64,000 nt of DNA from Leucobacter sp. Psy1. GTDB taxonomy: Bacteria > Actinomycetota > Actinomycetes > Actinomycetales > Microbacteriaceae. The notes beneath the pieces are model-generated. The model saw only the letters and a program-made list of their open reading frames with translations, was not told the origin of the DNA and did not search any database. The stretch is taken from NCBI RefSeq assembly GCF_020096995.1, contig NZ_CP083692.1:3038001-3102000 (forward strand), given 5' to 3'. Below are positions 1-8,158 of this stretch, one piece after another (the stretch's first letter is position 1; every line of letters begins with the position of its first letter). Position numbers and translations under genes: made by a program.

Positions 1-650
1 CGCCGCTCGAGGTCGTAGGCGAGTTCGGCGAGGCGATCCGGATCGGCCGTCTCCGCGGCATCCAATCCGGTGTCGGCGGCGACGAGCTGCAGCATCCGCG
101 CGATGTGGGCGCGGTACTGCTCGCGGATCTCGGCGAATTGGTCCTCGCGGAAGTAGGACTCGTCGGGCAGCCCGATACCGCCCTGCATGACGAAGACGAT
201 GTAGCGGCTCGGGTCGCCGGGATCGTTGTCGACGCCCATGCCGAAGAACCCGCCGAGTCCCTCGCGCTCGAGCTCGCCGACCAGGGTCACGAACTCGTCG
301 ACCGAGGTGACGGCGAGCGCACGTGCAATGTCGTCAGCAATGGGACGCGCACCCAGCGCATCGATCCGCTCGGTATCCATGAAGCTCGCGTAGAGCGCGG
401 CGACCTTGTCGGCCTCGGTCTCCGCCCCGGCTCCGGGCGCGGGCGCATCCGTTCCCGTGATGATGTCGCGGACCGCCTCCTCGGCGTTCTCGGCGAGGAC
501 CGCGAAGGACCCGTACCGCGCCTTGTCGGCGGGAATCTTCGTCCGCGCGATCCACTTCCCGTTCACGTGCCTGAACAGGTCGTCCTGCGGCCGGACGGCC
601 GGGTCGAGTTCGGAGCTGTCGATACCTGAGGTGGGCGCTGCTGAGCTCAT
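1..650 (-). CDS. M13 family (neprilysin/PepO-like) metallopeptidase, N-terminal part
   Basis: The reading frame starts at ATG 650 and stays open through the left window edge, giving 216 residues. Residues 23-33 read DDLFRHVNGKW, the N-terminal signature of M13 zinc endopeptidases, and the helical M13 N-terminal domain follows. The family HExxH zinc site lies in the C-terminal half, outside the window, so activity cannot be judged. There is no signal peptide, which fits the cytoplasmic PepO-type enzymes of actinobacteria that degrade oligopeptides. The gene runs divergently from the transporter at 804. Its overall family assignment is firm although the gene is incomplete. Confidence 0.85.
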   Translation of the reverse strand, partial: MSSAAPTSGIDSSELDPAVRPQDDLFRHVNGKWIARTKIPADKARYGSFAVLAENAEEAVRDIITGTDAPAPGAGAETEADKVAALYASFMDTERIDALGARPIADDIARALAVTSVDEFVTLVGELEREGLGGFFGMGVDNDPGDPSRYIVFVMQGGIGLPDESYFREDQFAEIREQYRAHIARMLQLVAADTGLDAAETADPDRLAELAYDLER

Positions 651-730
651 GCGAACACCCTACCGGGAGCCCCTGACCGGACGGCCGTGCGACCTGACGG
701 GAAGCGTCAGCAAACAGTAGACATCACGAA

Positions 731-746
731 TACTGCTTGTATACAC
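731..746. promoter_or_regulatory. Putative GntR operator upstream of the MHS transporter
   Basis: The perfect palindrome TGTATACA lies at 738-745. The preceding bases TACTGCTTGTATAC (731-744) are repeated identically at 6374-6387, before the nitrilase operon, and TGTATACAC also occurs at 7146-7154, before the GntR gene. An element shared by the three units of one cluster fits an operator of the GntR protein encoded at 6448-7092. The binding assignment is inference. Confidence 0.6.
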
Positions 747-803
747 TATTGGCAACAGTGCGGTATCGCTCTGGATGGAATACAGCTCGACGAGGAGATA
801 TCT

Positions 804-2159
804 ATGACCACGGCTACGGCATACCCCGATCGGCCATCGAAGCAGCGAAAAACGCACAGCAACATCTTCACCGTGGCCTTCTCGAGCCTCGCGGGCACCG
901 CGGTCGAGTGGTACGACTTCTTCCTCTACGGAACCGCGGCGGCACTCGTCTTCAGCAAGCTCTACTTCCCGACCGGCGACCCCATCGTCAGCACGATGCT
1001 CGCGCTCGGCACCTTCGCCGCCGGCTTCGTCGCACGCCCTCTCGGCGCGATCGTCCTCGGGCACATCGGCGATCGCGTTGGACGGCGGGCGACGCTCATC
1101 GCCAGCCTGCTCCTCATGGGAATCGCCACCACCCTCATCGCAGTAATCCCGCCGTTCGAGACACAGGGCGGGTGGGTCGGTATCGGCCTTTGGGCACCGA
1201 TCCTGCTCCTGCTCATGCGACTCATCCAGGGCTTCGCGCTCGGCGGCGAGTGGGGCGGAGCTGTGCTGCTCGTCAGCGAGCACGCGAACGAGTCCTCGCG
1301 TCGTGCGTTCTGGACGTCGTTCCCGAACGTCGGCCCGCCCCTCGGGAATCTGATGGCCGCGGGCGTGCTCGCGCTCCTGTCGGCGGTGATGACCGAGGAG
1401 TCGTTCCTCTCGTGGGGCTGGCGGATCGCCTTCGGCCTGTCAGCCGTGCTCGTGCTCATCGGACTGGTGCTCCGGCTCTACGTCGAGGAGACGCCACTCT
1501 TCAAGGCCTCGCAAGCGGCTAAGCAGCATGAAGCCGCCCCGAAGCGGCGACTTCCCCTCGGCGAGCTGCTTCGCGACCATTGGCGCCCCACGCTCATCGC
1601 CATCGGATCGCGCATGGGCGAGAACGCCGGCTTCTACATCTATTCTCTGTTCATCATCACCTACGTGACTGAAATCCTCGGCGAGGCGAGGGGAGAAGCA
1701 CTTGCCGGAGTGATGATCGGTCAGGGGGTCGCCGTGCTGACCATTCCGATCATGGCCATCTGGGCCGACAAGATCGGGCGGCGACCCATGCTCATCGGAG
1801 CTTCGATCGCCACCATGATCTGGGCGTTCGGCTTCTTCTACTTCCTGAACCAGGCAGAGCTCTGGGGCTTCATCGTCGCCGCCGTGGGCGGGTTGCTGAT
1901 CTTCGCGGCATACAGCTCGGTGATCGGCGCCTTCTTCTCCGAGTTGTTCCCGACCAGCGTCCGCTACAGCGGCACCTCGGTCGCCTACAACATCGCCTCG
2001 ATGATCGCGGGCGCGCTGTCACCGATCGTCGCGCTCGCGCTCTACAACGCGTTCGGTTCGGGGTACGCCATCGGCATCTACCTCGCGGTCATGGGGGCGA
2101 TCTCCCTGATCTCGGTGCTCATCTCGAAGGAGACCCGGAACGTGGACCTCTCGAAGTAG
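804..2159 (+). CDS. MFS transporter, metabolite:H+ symporter (MHS) family
   Basis: This 451-residue polytopic protein carries MHS hallmarks: an N-terminal VEWYDFFLYGTAAAL segment, the loop 2-3 motif GDRVGRR, the RLIQGFALGGEWGG helix, and the second-half loop ADKIGRRP. MHS proteins (the ProP/ShiA/KgtP type) import organic acids or osmolytes with protons. ATG 804 is chosen because GAGGAGA lies just upstream; the frame is open further upstream but without a good ribosome site. A TGTATACA element precedes the gene and a long hairpin terminator follows. The shared operator suggests that it imports the substrate of the monooxygenase operon at 2431-6306. The substrate is unknown. Confidence 0.85.
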   Translation: MTTATAYPDRPSKQRKTHSNIFTVAFSSLAGTAVEWYDFFLYGTAAALVFSKLYFPTGDPIVSTMLALGTFAAGFVARPLGAIVLGHIGDRVGRRATLIASLLLMGIATTLIAVIPPFETQGGWVGIGLWAPILLLLMRLIQGFALGGEWGGAVLLVSEHANESSRRAFWTSFPNVGPPLGNLMAAGVLALLSAVMTEESFLSWGWRIAFGLSAVLVLIGLVLRLYVEETPLFKASQAAKQHEAAPKRRLPLGELLRDHWRPTLIAIGSRMGENAGFYIYSLFIITYVTEILGEARGEALAGVMIGQGVAVLTIPIMAIWADKIGRRPMLIGASIATMIWAFGFFYFLNQAELWGFIVAAVGGLLIFAAYSSVIGAFFSELFPTSVRYSGTSVAYNIASMIAGALSPIVALALYNAFGSGYAIGIYLAVMGAISLISVLISKETRNVDLSK

Positions 2160-2177
2160 GGTCCGGCTTCCGCTCCC

Positions 2178-2221
2178 AAGGGGAGGGTGTGCGGTGCCTC
2201 GGCACCGCACACCCTCCCCTT
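2178..2221. terminator. Long perfect hairpin terminator after the MHS transporter gene
   Basis: A 20-bp perfect stem with a CTCG loop begins AAGGGGAGGG at 2178 and ends CCCTCCCCTT at 2221. It starts 19 nt after the transporter stop codon. Because the stem is symmetric it may also stop read-through from the minus-strand operon that ends at 2431. Confidence 0.85.
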
Positions 2222-2372
2222 CTACGCGCCCTGGCGACACAGCGGGGCACTACTACTCTCTGTCCCCGCAATGCGGAAATCTGTGCGCCATGCAGGTCAC
2301 TCGCTTCTAGCGGGCCGGCAAGGAGGTCGGTTGGCAGGTTGCCCGACATCGCCCGGGGGTCATCCGCGCACA

Positions 2373-2413
2373 CGGCTGCGGGCCCCGCCCGAGATGGACG
2401 AGGCCCGCAGCCG
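2373..2413 (-). terminator. Hairpin after the flavin reductase gene
   Basis: CGGCTGCGGGCC (2373-2384) pairs with GGCCCGCAGCCG (2402-2413) across a 17-nt loop, just downstream of the stop of the minus-strand operon. There is no clear U-tract, as is common in high-GC actinobacteria. Confidence 0.6.
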
Positions 2414-2430
2414 ACGTTGAGATTACAGGT

Positions 2431-2988
2431 TCAGAACGACCAGGGCATCTCCTCGTGACCGAAGTCACGGAAGTCGCCGAAACGTCCGCCGAGAAAAGCC
2501 AGGGGCGAGCCGCTCCGGTGCCGGGACGCCGTCACCTGGCCGAAGTAGACGTCGTGATCTCCGATGACGTGATGCTCGAACAGGGAGCACTCCGCCTGGG
2601 CGAGCGCGCCGTGCACCACCGGGATCCCCTGCGGCGTGTCCTCGAACTCGCCGCCCTCGAAGCGCTCGCCCCCGCGCACCGCGAACCGGCGAGCGATCGC
2701 CTCCTGCTTGCCCCCGAGGATCGAGATGCCGAAGCGTCCGCTCTCACGCAGCGCCTCACCGGTGCGCGTGTTGAAGTTCAATGCGAGCATCAGGATCGGA
2801 GGCTCCAAGCTGATCGACTGGAGCGAGCTGATGGTTCCCCCGTGATACTCGCCCGCTTCATCGATGGTCGTCACGACGGCGACACCGGTGAGCCAGCGCC
2901 CCATCGCTCGACGCATCCCCGACCCTTCCGGGGCGTTCTCCCACACACCGAGACGGCTACTCAGCGACCCCGTTTCCGGGCTGCTCAC
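2431..2988 (-). CDS. Flavin reductase family protein (HpaC-like)
   Basis: This 185-residue FMN-binding split-barrel protein is of the flavin reductase (HpaC/ActVB) type; WLTGVAVVTT and TISSLQSISLEPP are the typical N-terminal motifs. Such proteins use NAD(P)H to supply free reduced flavin to a partner monooxygenase. The start is GTG 2988, which overlaps the cupin stop (GTGA, 2985-2988); the frame is open further upstream, but that part overlaps the cupin gene. It is the last gene of a tightly coupled five-gene operon, so its partner is almost certainly the HpaB-type oxygenase at 3354-4826. Confidence 0.85.
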   Translation of the reverse strand: MSSPETGSLSSRLGVWENAPEGSGMRRAMGRWLTGVAVVTTIDEAGEYHGGTISSLQSISLEPPILMLALNFNTRTGEALRESGRFGISILGGKQEAIARRFAVRGGERFEGGEFEDTPQGIPVVHGALAQAECSLFEHHVIGDHDVYFGQVTASRHRSGSPLAFLGGRFGDFRDFGHEEMPWSF

Positions 2989-3350
2989 GGCTGCTCCTGG
3001 GACTCCGCGGAGTAGTACCGCACTTCGAACATCTTGGCACCGTTCTCCGACTTCCACGGTCCGTGCTCCATTCCCGGAGGACGGGTGGCCCAGTCGCCCG
3101 CCTTGAACTCACGGCCAAGTCGCTGATCCACGAACGACCCTTCGAAGATGAAGACCTCCTCCCAGAAGTCGTGGGTCAGCACGCCGTTCGGCGAGGTGTC
3201 AGTGCCTGGCTCGAATGTCAGGATGCGGGTTACGGCGTCGCTGTTGCTGTCACGCGCGAGGATCTGCTCGGACAGGCCATCGATCGGTGGATTGCACGGG
3301 GTGTGGGGCACAACGTCCACGGGACCGAACTCGTACTCGGGCTTGGGCAT
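2985..3350 (-). CDS. Small cupin-domain protein
   Basis: This 121-residue single-domain cupin has the beta-barrel pattern LTHDFWEEVFIFEGSFVDQ...GDWATRPPGMEHGPW, with candidate metal ligands in the H-x-EE and PPGMEHG segments. It resembles the ChrR/ARD-type cupins that sit beside aromatic and heteroaromatic oxygenases. It starts 3 nt after the monooxygenase stop, and its own stop overlaps the flavin reductase start. The role is unknown; it could be a ring-cleavage or isomerising dioxygenase acting on the hydroxylated product, or an accessory metal protein. Confidence 0.75.
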   Translation of the reverse strand: MPKPEYEFGPVDVVPHTPCNPPIDGLSEQILARDSNSDAVTRILTFEPGTDTSPNGVLTHDFWEEVFIFEGSFVDQRLGREFKAGDWATRPPGMEHGPWKSENGAKMFEVRYYSAESQEQP

Positions 3351-3353
3351 GGC

Positions 3354-4826
3354 TTACGCCTCCTTCTCATCGTCGGCGGAGTATCCGCCGAGGAACTCAT
3401 CCAGATCGGCTACGAGCTCGTCGTACCCGAAGTTTCGGTAGGTGTACACGCCCTTCACCACGAACGGCGCACCGGCGTAGAAGAGTTCGTACTGCTGGTG
3501 GCGGCCGGCGAACTCCGAACCGATGACGTCCCACGCGAGCTTGAACAGCTTCACCCGCTCCTCGCTCGGCACGCCTGGCGAGTGCACGTAGCGCTCGACA
3601 TCACCTCGGGTGACGTCGCTGTGGAGATCCTTCACGCTCGACGGGAGCTGCATAACACCGCCGCCGACGAGATCGCGCAGGATCTGGATGGCTCGGGGAT
3701 ACGTCTCCGACTGCAGCCCCATGATGCCGTAGAGCGCTCGGCGTCCGGGAATGTACACGCCGTTGCGGTCGGGCTCCGCAGTCGCCTGAGCGGCGATCAG
3801 CGCGGACTCCACCGAGGAGACCACTGCCGCCAGTTCGCCGAGCTTCTCCTGCACGCCGGGGATCTTGTCGGTGCCGTTGACCTGGGTCACCTTCCGAGCG
3901 ACGGCGGCGATGAACTTCAGCTTGATCGTCAGCCGCGACTGGGCCTGCCAGTTGCCCAGCGCGTGCGCACCGGTATCGAAGAACTGGCGACGCAGCGCGA
4001 CGAGGTTCCGGTTAATGAACACCCGGTCCCACGGCACGAGCACGTCGTCGAACACCATGAGCACATCGTGCTCGTCGTAGCGTGACGTCAGCGGGTAGTC
4101 GAAGTCGCTCGTCGCCGTCGATGCGTACGGACGACGGCAGTACATCTTCATGCCCGGCGTCGAGCTCGGGAGGGCGAAGCTGAGTGCGAAGTCCTCATCG
4201 TCGGGGCCGAGCGGCTTGATGCAGGTGACGAACACCTCATCGGTGACAGGTCCGCCCGTGGCGAGCATCTGCGAACCGCGGACGATGATGCCTTCTTCGG
4301 TCTCGCGGACGACGCCGACCTGCAGGAAGTCGCCCTCCCACCCCGAAGCCGTGGTGGCACGGGAGATCTGCGGCGGAATGATCGCGTAGGTCACGTACAG
4401 GTTCTCACGCAATATCTTCTCGTAATAGCGCTGGATGTTCCCGGCGTAGTCCCGGTCATCGCCCTCGACGCCTTCGAACACCTCGGGGTGACTCGCGAAG
4501 CCCGCGAAGAAGCTGCCGACGTGGTCCGGGCTGCGGCCCACCCAGCCGTGCGTGTGCTTCGCCCATCGCTCGACGGCACGACGCCGTGCGGCGAGATCTT
4601 CGGGCGAGCGCGGAATCGAGAACACAAGATTCGCGGGGCCGTCAATCTCCTCGGCGCGATACTGCATGTCGTTCGCCGGGTCAGCTGCGATGTCGTAGAG
4701 CTCGGCGATGGTCTTTCTGATCCCGGCGAACGCGGGATGCTCTCCGACGTTCTCAACGACCTCGCCGTCGAGCATCACCGAGCGTCCGTCATTCAGACTG
4801 TCCAGGTACTCCTGTCCGGTTCTCAT
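3354..4826 (-). CDS. 4-hydroxyphenylacetate 3-hydroxylase (HpaB) family oxygenase component
   Basis: The 490-residue product has the length and layout of the FADH2-dependent HpaB/PvcC family (acyl-CoA-dehydrogenase-like fold). It begins MRTGQEYLDSLNDGR, the usual family N-terminus, and has the conserved ...GNIQRYYEKILREN, VFDDVLVPWDRVF and YGIMGLQSETYPRA segments. These enzymes hydroxylate phenols or N-heteroaromatics with reduced flavin from a separate reductase, here the gene at 2431. ATG 4826 overlaps the stop of the DUF2848 gene (ATGA); an upstream extension in frame lies inside that gene and is rejected. The substrate is not predictable from family alone; the neighbouring nitrilase suggests a nitrogen-containing ring. 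Confidence 0.88.
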   Translation of the reverse strand: MRTGQEYLDSLNDGRSVMLDGEVVENVGEHPAFAGIRKTIAELYDIAADPANDMQYRAEEIDGPANLVFSIPRSPEDLAARRRAVERWAKHTHGWVGRSPDHVGSFFAGFASHPEVFEGVEGDDRDYAGNIQRYYEKILRENLYVTYAIIPPQISRATTASGWEGDFLQVGVVRETEEGIIVRGSQMLATGGPVTDEVFVTCIKPLGPDDEDFALSFALPSSTPGMKMYCRRPYASTATSDFDYPLTSRYDEHDVLMVFDDVLVPWDRVFINRNLVALRRQFFDTGAHALGNWQAQSRLTIKLKFIAAVARKVTQVNGTDKIPGVQEKLGELAAVVSSVESALIAAQATAEPDRNGVYIPGRRALYGIMGLQSETYPRAIQILRDLVGGGVMQLPSSVKDLHSDVTRGDVERYVHSPGVPSEERVKLFKLAWDVIGSEFAGRHQQYELFYAGAPFVVKGVYTYRNFGYDELVADLDEFLGGYSADDEKEA

Positions 4827-5494
4827 CGTGCTTCGTGTCCTTTCATCCGGTAGTCGTGCGTCAGGCGGGTGCCATCGGCGAGTTCGATTTCGACGTGCCA
4901 ATCGGCTCCTGCGCGGAATCCTCCATCGATGAGGGGTAACGTGCCGCCGAGGCAGACGAAGTCCCCGTCTCCGAGTTCGAGACGATCGATCAGCCGGGTG
5001 GTGACGTCCGCTGGACTGCGCAGTCCGTCGAGCCGGCCTTCCTGGTACTGATCACCGTCGACGGTCGAGCGTGCGGTAGCCGCGTCGAGGTCCAGCTCGG
5101 CGATGTCGCCGATCCGGATCACCGTCTCTCCCACCGGCTTCGGGCACGCCCGCTTCGAATCGCCGATGTCGGTGCGCTCGAGGTCGCGATCTGTGTGGTC
5201 AGACCCCACACCCAGGTAGTACACGCCGTCATGCCGAATGTAGACGGGTTCGATCTCACCCGAGGTGAGGGCCGTCGCCGAATCGGCAAACTCGGGCGCG
5301 GTACTGACCGTGTCAGCGTCGACAGGGTAGAACATCGGCACCTCGGGCGGCGGCGGTACGCCGATAGCCGCGAGCTCATCGATGTGGTGCTGCACCGCCT
5401 CCACGTTTCGGCCGGTGTACCCGGCGACGACGCCGGTGAACCGACCCAAGGTGATCGTGTCGTCGCTCCCGGCGACGCGGAAGGTCAGGCTCAT
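4823..5494 (-). CDS. DUF2848 family protein
   Basis: This 223-residue protein matches the DUF2848 family from its start (MSLTFRVAGSDD) through the conserved ...YYLGVGSDHTDRDLE and DSKRACPKPVGE segments. It is soluble with no signal peptide. DUF2848 proteins have no firmly assigned function that I know of; the SDHTDR and KRACPKP motifs suggest metal binding and similarity to fumarylacetoacetase-type hydrolases, which I treat as inference. It is coupled by ATGA overlaps to the nitrilase before it and the monooxygenase after it, so it probably acts on a pathway intermediate such as a ring-opened keto acid. Confidence 0.8.
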   Translation of the reverse strand: MSLTFRVAGSDDTITLGRFTGVVAGYTGRNVEAVQHHIDELAAIGVPPPPEVPMFYPVDADTVSTAPEFADSATALTSGEIEPVYIRHDGVYYLGVGSDHTDRDLERTDIGDSKRACPKPVGETVIRIGDIAELDLDAATARSTVDGDQYQEGRLDGLRSPADVTTRLIDRLELGDGDFVCLGGTLPLIDGGFRAGADWHVEIELADGTRLTHDYRMKGHEAR

Positions 5495-6306
5495 CGTTCG
5501 GCTCCGCTCTCGTTCGATATCGTGGTGTAGTCGTCCAGACGATCGCCGATGACGGGGAACTCCGCTCGGACCGAGGCAACGCGGTTCTCGTCGATGTCGA
5601 CCACGAGAACCTCTTCATCGGTTCCGCACTCGCCGAGCACGGTGCCTGACGGGTCGATCACGCGGCTCGATGCTCCGAGCTGCACTCCGTGCTGCACCCC
5701 GCACGCGTTGACCGCGATAATCCAGACCTGGTGCTCGACCGCTCGCGCCTGGGTGAGGAGACGCCAGTGCTCACGGCGGGCAGCGGGCCAAGCCGCGGGC
5801 ACGACGACCGCTTCCGCACCGCGCCTGCTGATCTCCTGCCAGAGTCCGGGAAACCGGAGGTCGTAGCAGGTCGTGCTCGCGAGGGAGCCGACGGGGCTCT
5901 CGACGACGCTGAGGGTCGTGCCTGGAGTCAGCAGCTGGGATTCGAGCGACTGGTAGCCGAAAACGTGGATCTTCCGGTAGGTCTGCGCCACCTGGCCCTC
6001 ACGGTTCACGAGCACGGCTGTGTTGTGGAGCCGGCCTTCCGCATCACGTTCGACGATGCTGCCGAGATGCACCGCAGCACCGAGATCTCTGGCCACTCGG
6101 CGGGCCATACTCACCGTCGGGCCGTCGAGCGCTTCAGCTCGTGCTTCGTAATCTTCGAAGCTGAAGTATCCCGCGCTCCAGAGCTCGGGAAGCACGAAGA
6201 GTTCGGGTCCGGCATGGGCGCGCAGGAGCGCTTCCACCCGATCGATGCGATCCGCCTGCGACTCGTCGTCGGGGCTGGCGACCTGCACCAGCGCGACCTG
6301 CGTCAT
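5491..6306 (-). CDS. Carbon-nitrogen hydrolase (nitrilase superfamily, omega-amidase-like)
   Basis: This 271-residue protein has the full Glu-Lys-Cys catalytic triad of the CN-hydrolase fold: E41 in VLPELWSAGYF, K112 in YRKIHVFGY, and C147 in TTCYDLRFPG. The YQSLES and YDLRFP contexts resemble omega-amidases/alpha-ketoglutaramate amidases, which release ammonia from dicarboxylate monoamides. The start ATG 6306 follows an excellent AAAGGAG site. It is the first gene of the coupled operon and is preceded by a TGTATAC element. An omega-amidase step would fit final deamidation after oxidative opening of an N-heterocycle. Confidence 0.85.
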   Translation of the reverse strand: MTQVALVQVASPDDESQADRIDRVEALLRAHAGPELFVLPELWSAGYFSFEDYEARAEALDGPTVSMARRVARDLGAAVHLGSIVERDAEGRLHNTAVLVNREGQVAQTYRKIHVFGYQSLESQLLTPGTTLSVVESPVGSLASTTCYDLRFPGLWQEISRRGAEAVVVPAAWPAARREHWRLLTQARAVEHQVWIIAVNACGVQHGVQLGASSRVIDPSGTVLGECGTDEEVLVVDIDENRVASVRAEFPVIGDRLDDYTTISNESGAER

Positions 6307-6373
6307 CTCTGCTCCTTTGCTTGATACCTCCGGCGATCCGCACCGTGCGTCGACGCCGTCTGGGTGAAGCCTA

Positions 6374-6388
6374 TACTGCTTGTATACC
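6374..6388. promoter_or_regulatory. Putative GntR operator upstream of the nitrilase operon
   Basis: TACTGCTTGTATAC at 6374-6387 is identical to 731-744. It lies 68 nt before the nitrilase start on the minus strand, where it could overlap the operon promoter. The second half-site is imperfect (TGTATACC). Confidence 0.55.
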
Positions 6389-6447
6389 GACTGTCTACAT
6401 GAAAGAAGCCGGCAGAGCCTTTCAGCCTCACTCGAGCGGAGAGTCGA

Positions 6448-7092
6448 CTACGGGGCGATCGCCGCTACAAGCGTCGACCGGAGATGCGCTTCGATTGCGG
6501 CGGCCGATCCTTCGCCCCGCTCGATCGCGTCAAGGATCTCCGCATGCTCGCGCAGCACACCCCCGGGTCGATCCGCTCCATGGGAAACCGCCCGAACTCC
6601 GACGCGGAGTTGGCGCTGTCTGAGGGAATCGTAGAACTCCGTCAAGAGAGGGTTCCTCGCCAACCGCACCATGCGACTGTGAAACTCGATGTCGAGTTCG
6701 ATAAAGCGCGCTGTGTCACCGCTCGCTGCCCGTTGCTCCTCGACGATGCGCCGCAACCCGGTCATTTCGGCTCGGATCGCTTCCCCTCCCACATCCGCCG
6801 CCCACGTTTCGACCAGCGACCGGGCATCCATCAGGACCCGAACATCGTCGTCGGAGATCGGCGGCACGTAGGCCCCTTTGCGCGGGATCCTTCGGAGCAT
6901 CCCCTCGCTCTCGAGACGGAGCAGTGCCTCTCGGACGGGAGTGCGCGAGGTCTCGGTCGCCTTGGCGAGAGATACTTCGTTCAAGAACGCGTCCTTCTCA
7001 CGCGGCAGCTCGACGATGTACCGCTTGATCCACTCGTAAGCGACCTCGGGAGCCGACGGGGCGGCAGACTCAACTCGCATCTCATCTGCCAT
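6448..7092 (-). CDS. GntR family transcriptional regulator, FCD (FadR) subfamily
   Basis: The 214-residue protein has an N-terminal winged helix (ATETSRTPVREALLRLESEGMLRRIPRKGAYV overall, of which SRTPVREALLRLE is the recognition helix region) and a C-terminal all-helical FCD ligand domain with metal-binding-type residues (ELDIEFHSRMV, LREHAEIL). Start ATG 7092 has GAGGAG upstream; an upstream in-frame start lacks one. FCD regulators usually repress catabolic genes and release DNA on binding a pathway acid. The palindrome upstream of its own gene, the nitrilase operon and the MHS transporter suggests that it controls all three and itself. Confidence 0.88.
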   Translation of the reverse strand: MADEMRVESAAPSAPEVAYEWIKRYIVELPREKDAFLNEVSLAKATETSRTPVREALLRLESEGMLRRIPRKGAYVPPISDDDVRVLMDARSLVETWAADVGGEAIRAEMTGLRRIVEEQRAASGDTARFIELDIEFHSRMVRLARNPLLTEFYDSLRQRQLRVGVRAVSHGADRPGGVLREHAEILDAIERGEGSAAAIEAHLRSTLVAAIAP

Positions 7093-7145
7093 GGGAACTC
7101 CTCGTTCATTGAGCGGACGACTCAAGTGTCGCAGCCATCACACCC

Positions 7146-7154
7146 TGTATACAC
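7146..7154. promoter_or_regulatory. Putative GntR operator upstream of its own gene
   Basis: TGTATACAC lies 54 nt upstream of the GntR start and is identical to bases 738-746. It probably mediates autoregulation. Confidence 0.5.
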
Positions 7155-7202
7155 CATGTTTCCATCGCGTTACACATCCTCAGCGGTGGGCATCACACGA
7201 CA

Positions 7203-7352
7203 TCACTCCCCGTTCTGCGCGCTTTCCACAGTTCGACCGCGTCGCCTCGTAGACGCAGCGCGCGCGGCTCGCAGCCGCGGTGCGGCACGCGCCACGAGCA
7301 CCAACCCTCCCGGAAGAGTGGAGGCGAGCGCGACCAGCCCGCTGCTAGCGAC
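7203..7352 (-). pseudogene. Remnant of a YbhN/LPG-synthase-like membrane protein (C-terminal end only)
   Basis: The last 49 codons of a minus-strand frame read VASSGLVALASTLPGGLVLV...APRLRAARAA, which closely matches the C-terminus of the intact protein at 8775-9722 (GYGVLALASTLPGAVVLLL...VPRLRAARE). No upstream part of the family is recognisable, so this is a decayed 3' fragment of a second copy. The rest of the roughly 420-nt gap between the GntR gene and 7516 shows nothing else convincing. Confidence 0.6.
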
Positions 7353-7515
7353 AGAGCTCCTCAACTGACGCCTGCGCGGTCTGCGCACTTCGACTATGTG
7401 CCGGCGACCAGCGTCAGTTTTTAGAGCGCCGTGAGCGCAACCCGCAGGGCCATCTTCGGAACCCGCCGAAATGCAACCGATGCTCACTGCACCGCAGCGC
7501 GCGAGTCCGGATAAG

Positions 7516-8076
7516 CTACCAACACATTCCATTGGAGTTGAGCCGGAAAGACCTCACGACGCTCTTCGCTCCCGCGGTGATTACGCGCGGAACATACTGA
7601 GCCGGAAAAGTGAACTTCACAGCGGCCATAGCTCGGTAGTTCCGACGATCCGTGGTGCAGTTCAGGTCGCCGCCGACCTTGACATTCTGCAGACCCGATT
7701 GAGAGCTGACGCGTCCCATTCTCCCCGCAGTATCAGTCATTCGAGATTGTGCCTGGATTCTTGTTTGTGCGGCCATTCCACCTCTGCAAGAAACACTCAT
7801 GTGAGCATTTATCGCTCTTCGATGAGAACTTTTGCCTGGATGCGGATAATCATATTCTCCGCGGCAGCGGATGGGTGCCGAAGCCTGCGGCCCGACCCCG
7901 TTTTCACTGAAAGCGATTACAGCGAATGCTTCCTCATCAAAGGAGTCGCTCGTCAATTCCGGCGTGAAATCGCTTGTCATTGAGCTACTGCCTCGATGCT
8001 CCGTTAAAGATACGGTTGATGACAGAAGCACTGCCATCACGGCGGCTAGAACTCTGTTTCGGGAGAAAGTTGACAT
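7516..8076 (-). CDS. Putative secreted protein, orphan
   Basis: The 186-residue product starts MSTFSRNRVLAAVMAVLLSS, an n-region with two Arg followed by a hydrophobic core, so it looks exported. The mature part is Ser/Arg-rich with a basic, cysteine-containing C-terminal half (GGDLNCTTDRRNYRAM, FPAQYVPRVITAG). ATG 8076 is chosen for the GGAGAG five bases before it; ATG 8094 is a weaker alternative. I recognise no family. The DNA is visibly richer in A/T than the flanking genes, suggesting transfer. It is transcribed divergently from the hypothetical gene at 8159. Confidence 0.5.
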   Translation of the reverse strand: MSTFSRNRVLAAVMAVLLSSTVSLTEHRGSSSMTSDFTPELTSDSFDEEAFAVIAFSENGVGPQASAPIRCRGEYDYPHPGKSSHRRAINAHMSVSCRGGMAAQTRIQAQSRMTDTAGRMGRVSSQSGLQNVKVGGDLNCTTDRRNYRAMAAVKFTFPAQYVPRVITAGAKSVVRSFRLNSNGMCW

Positions 8077-8158
8077 CAGAACTCTCCAGTTCATAACGGG
8101 TAGTCCCCCCTGTTAGAAACCTATCCTAATTTATTGATTCCGTACAATAATGTGACTT

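Noticed and set aside
3063..4085. 340-codon plus-strand frame opposite the HpaB gene
   Set aside because: Antisense to a strongly supported gene; no domain pattern and a composition typical of shadow translation.
3354..4826. Naming this locus a 4-hydroxyphenylacetate pathway
   Set aside because: The ring-cleavage and downstream hpa genes are absent and the partners (DUF2848, omega-amidase-like nitrilase) do not fit that pathway.
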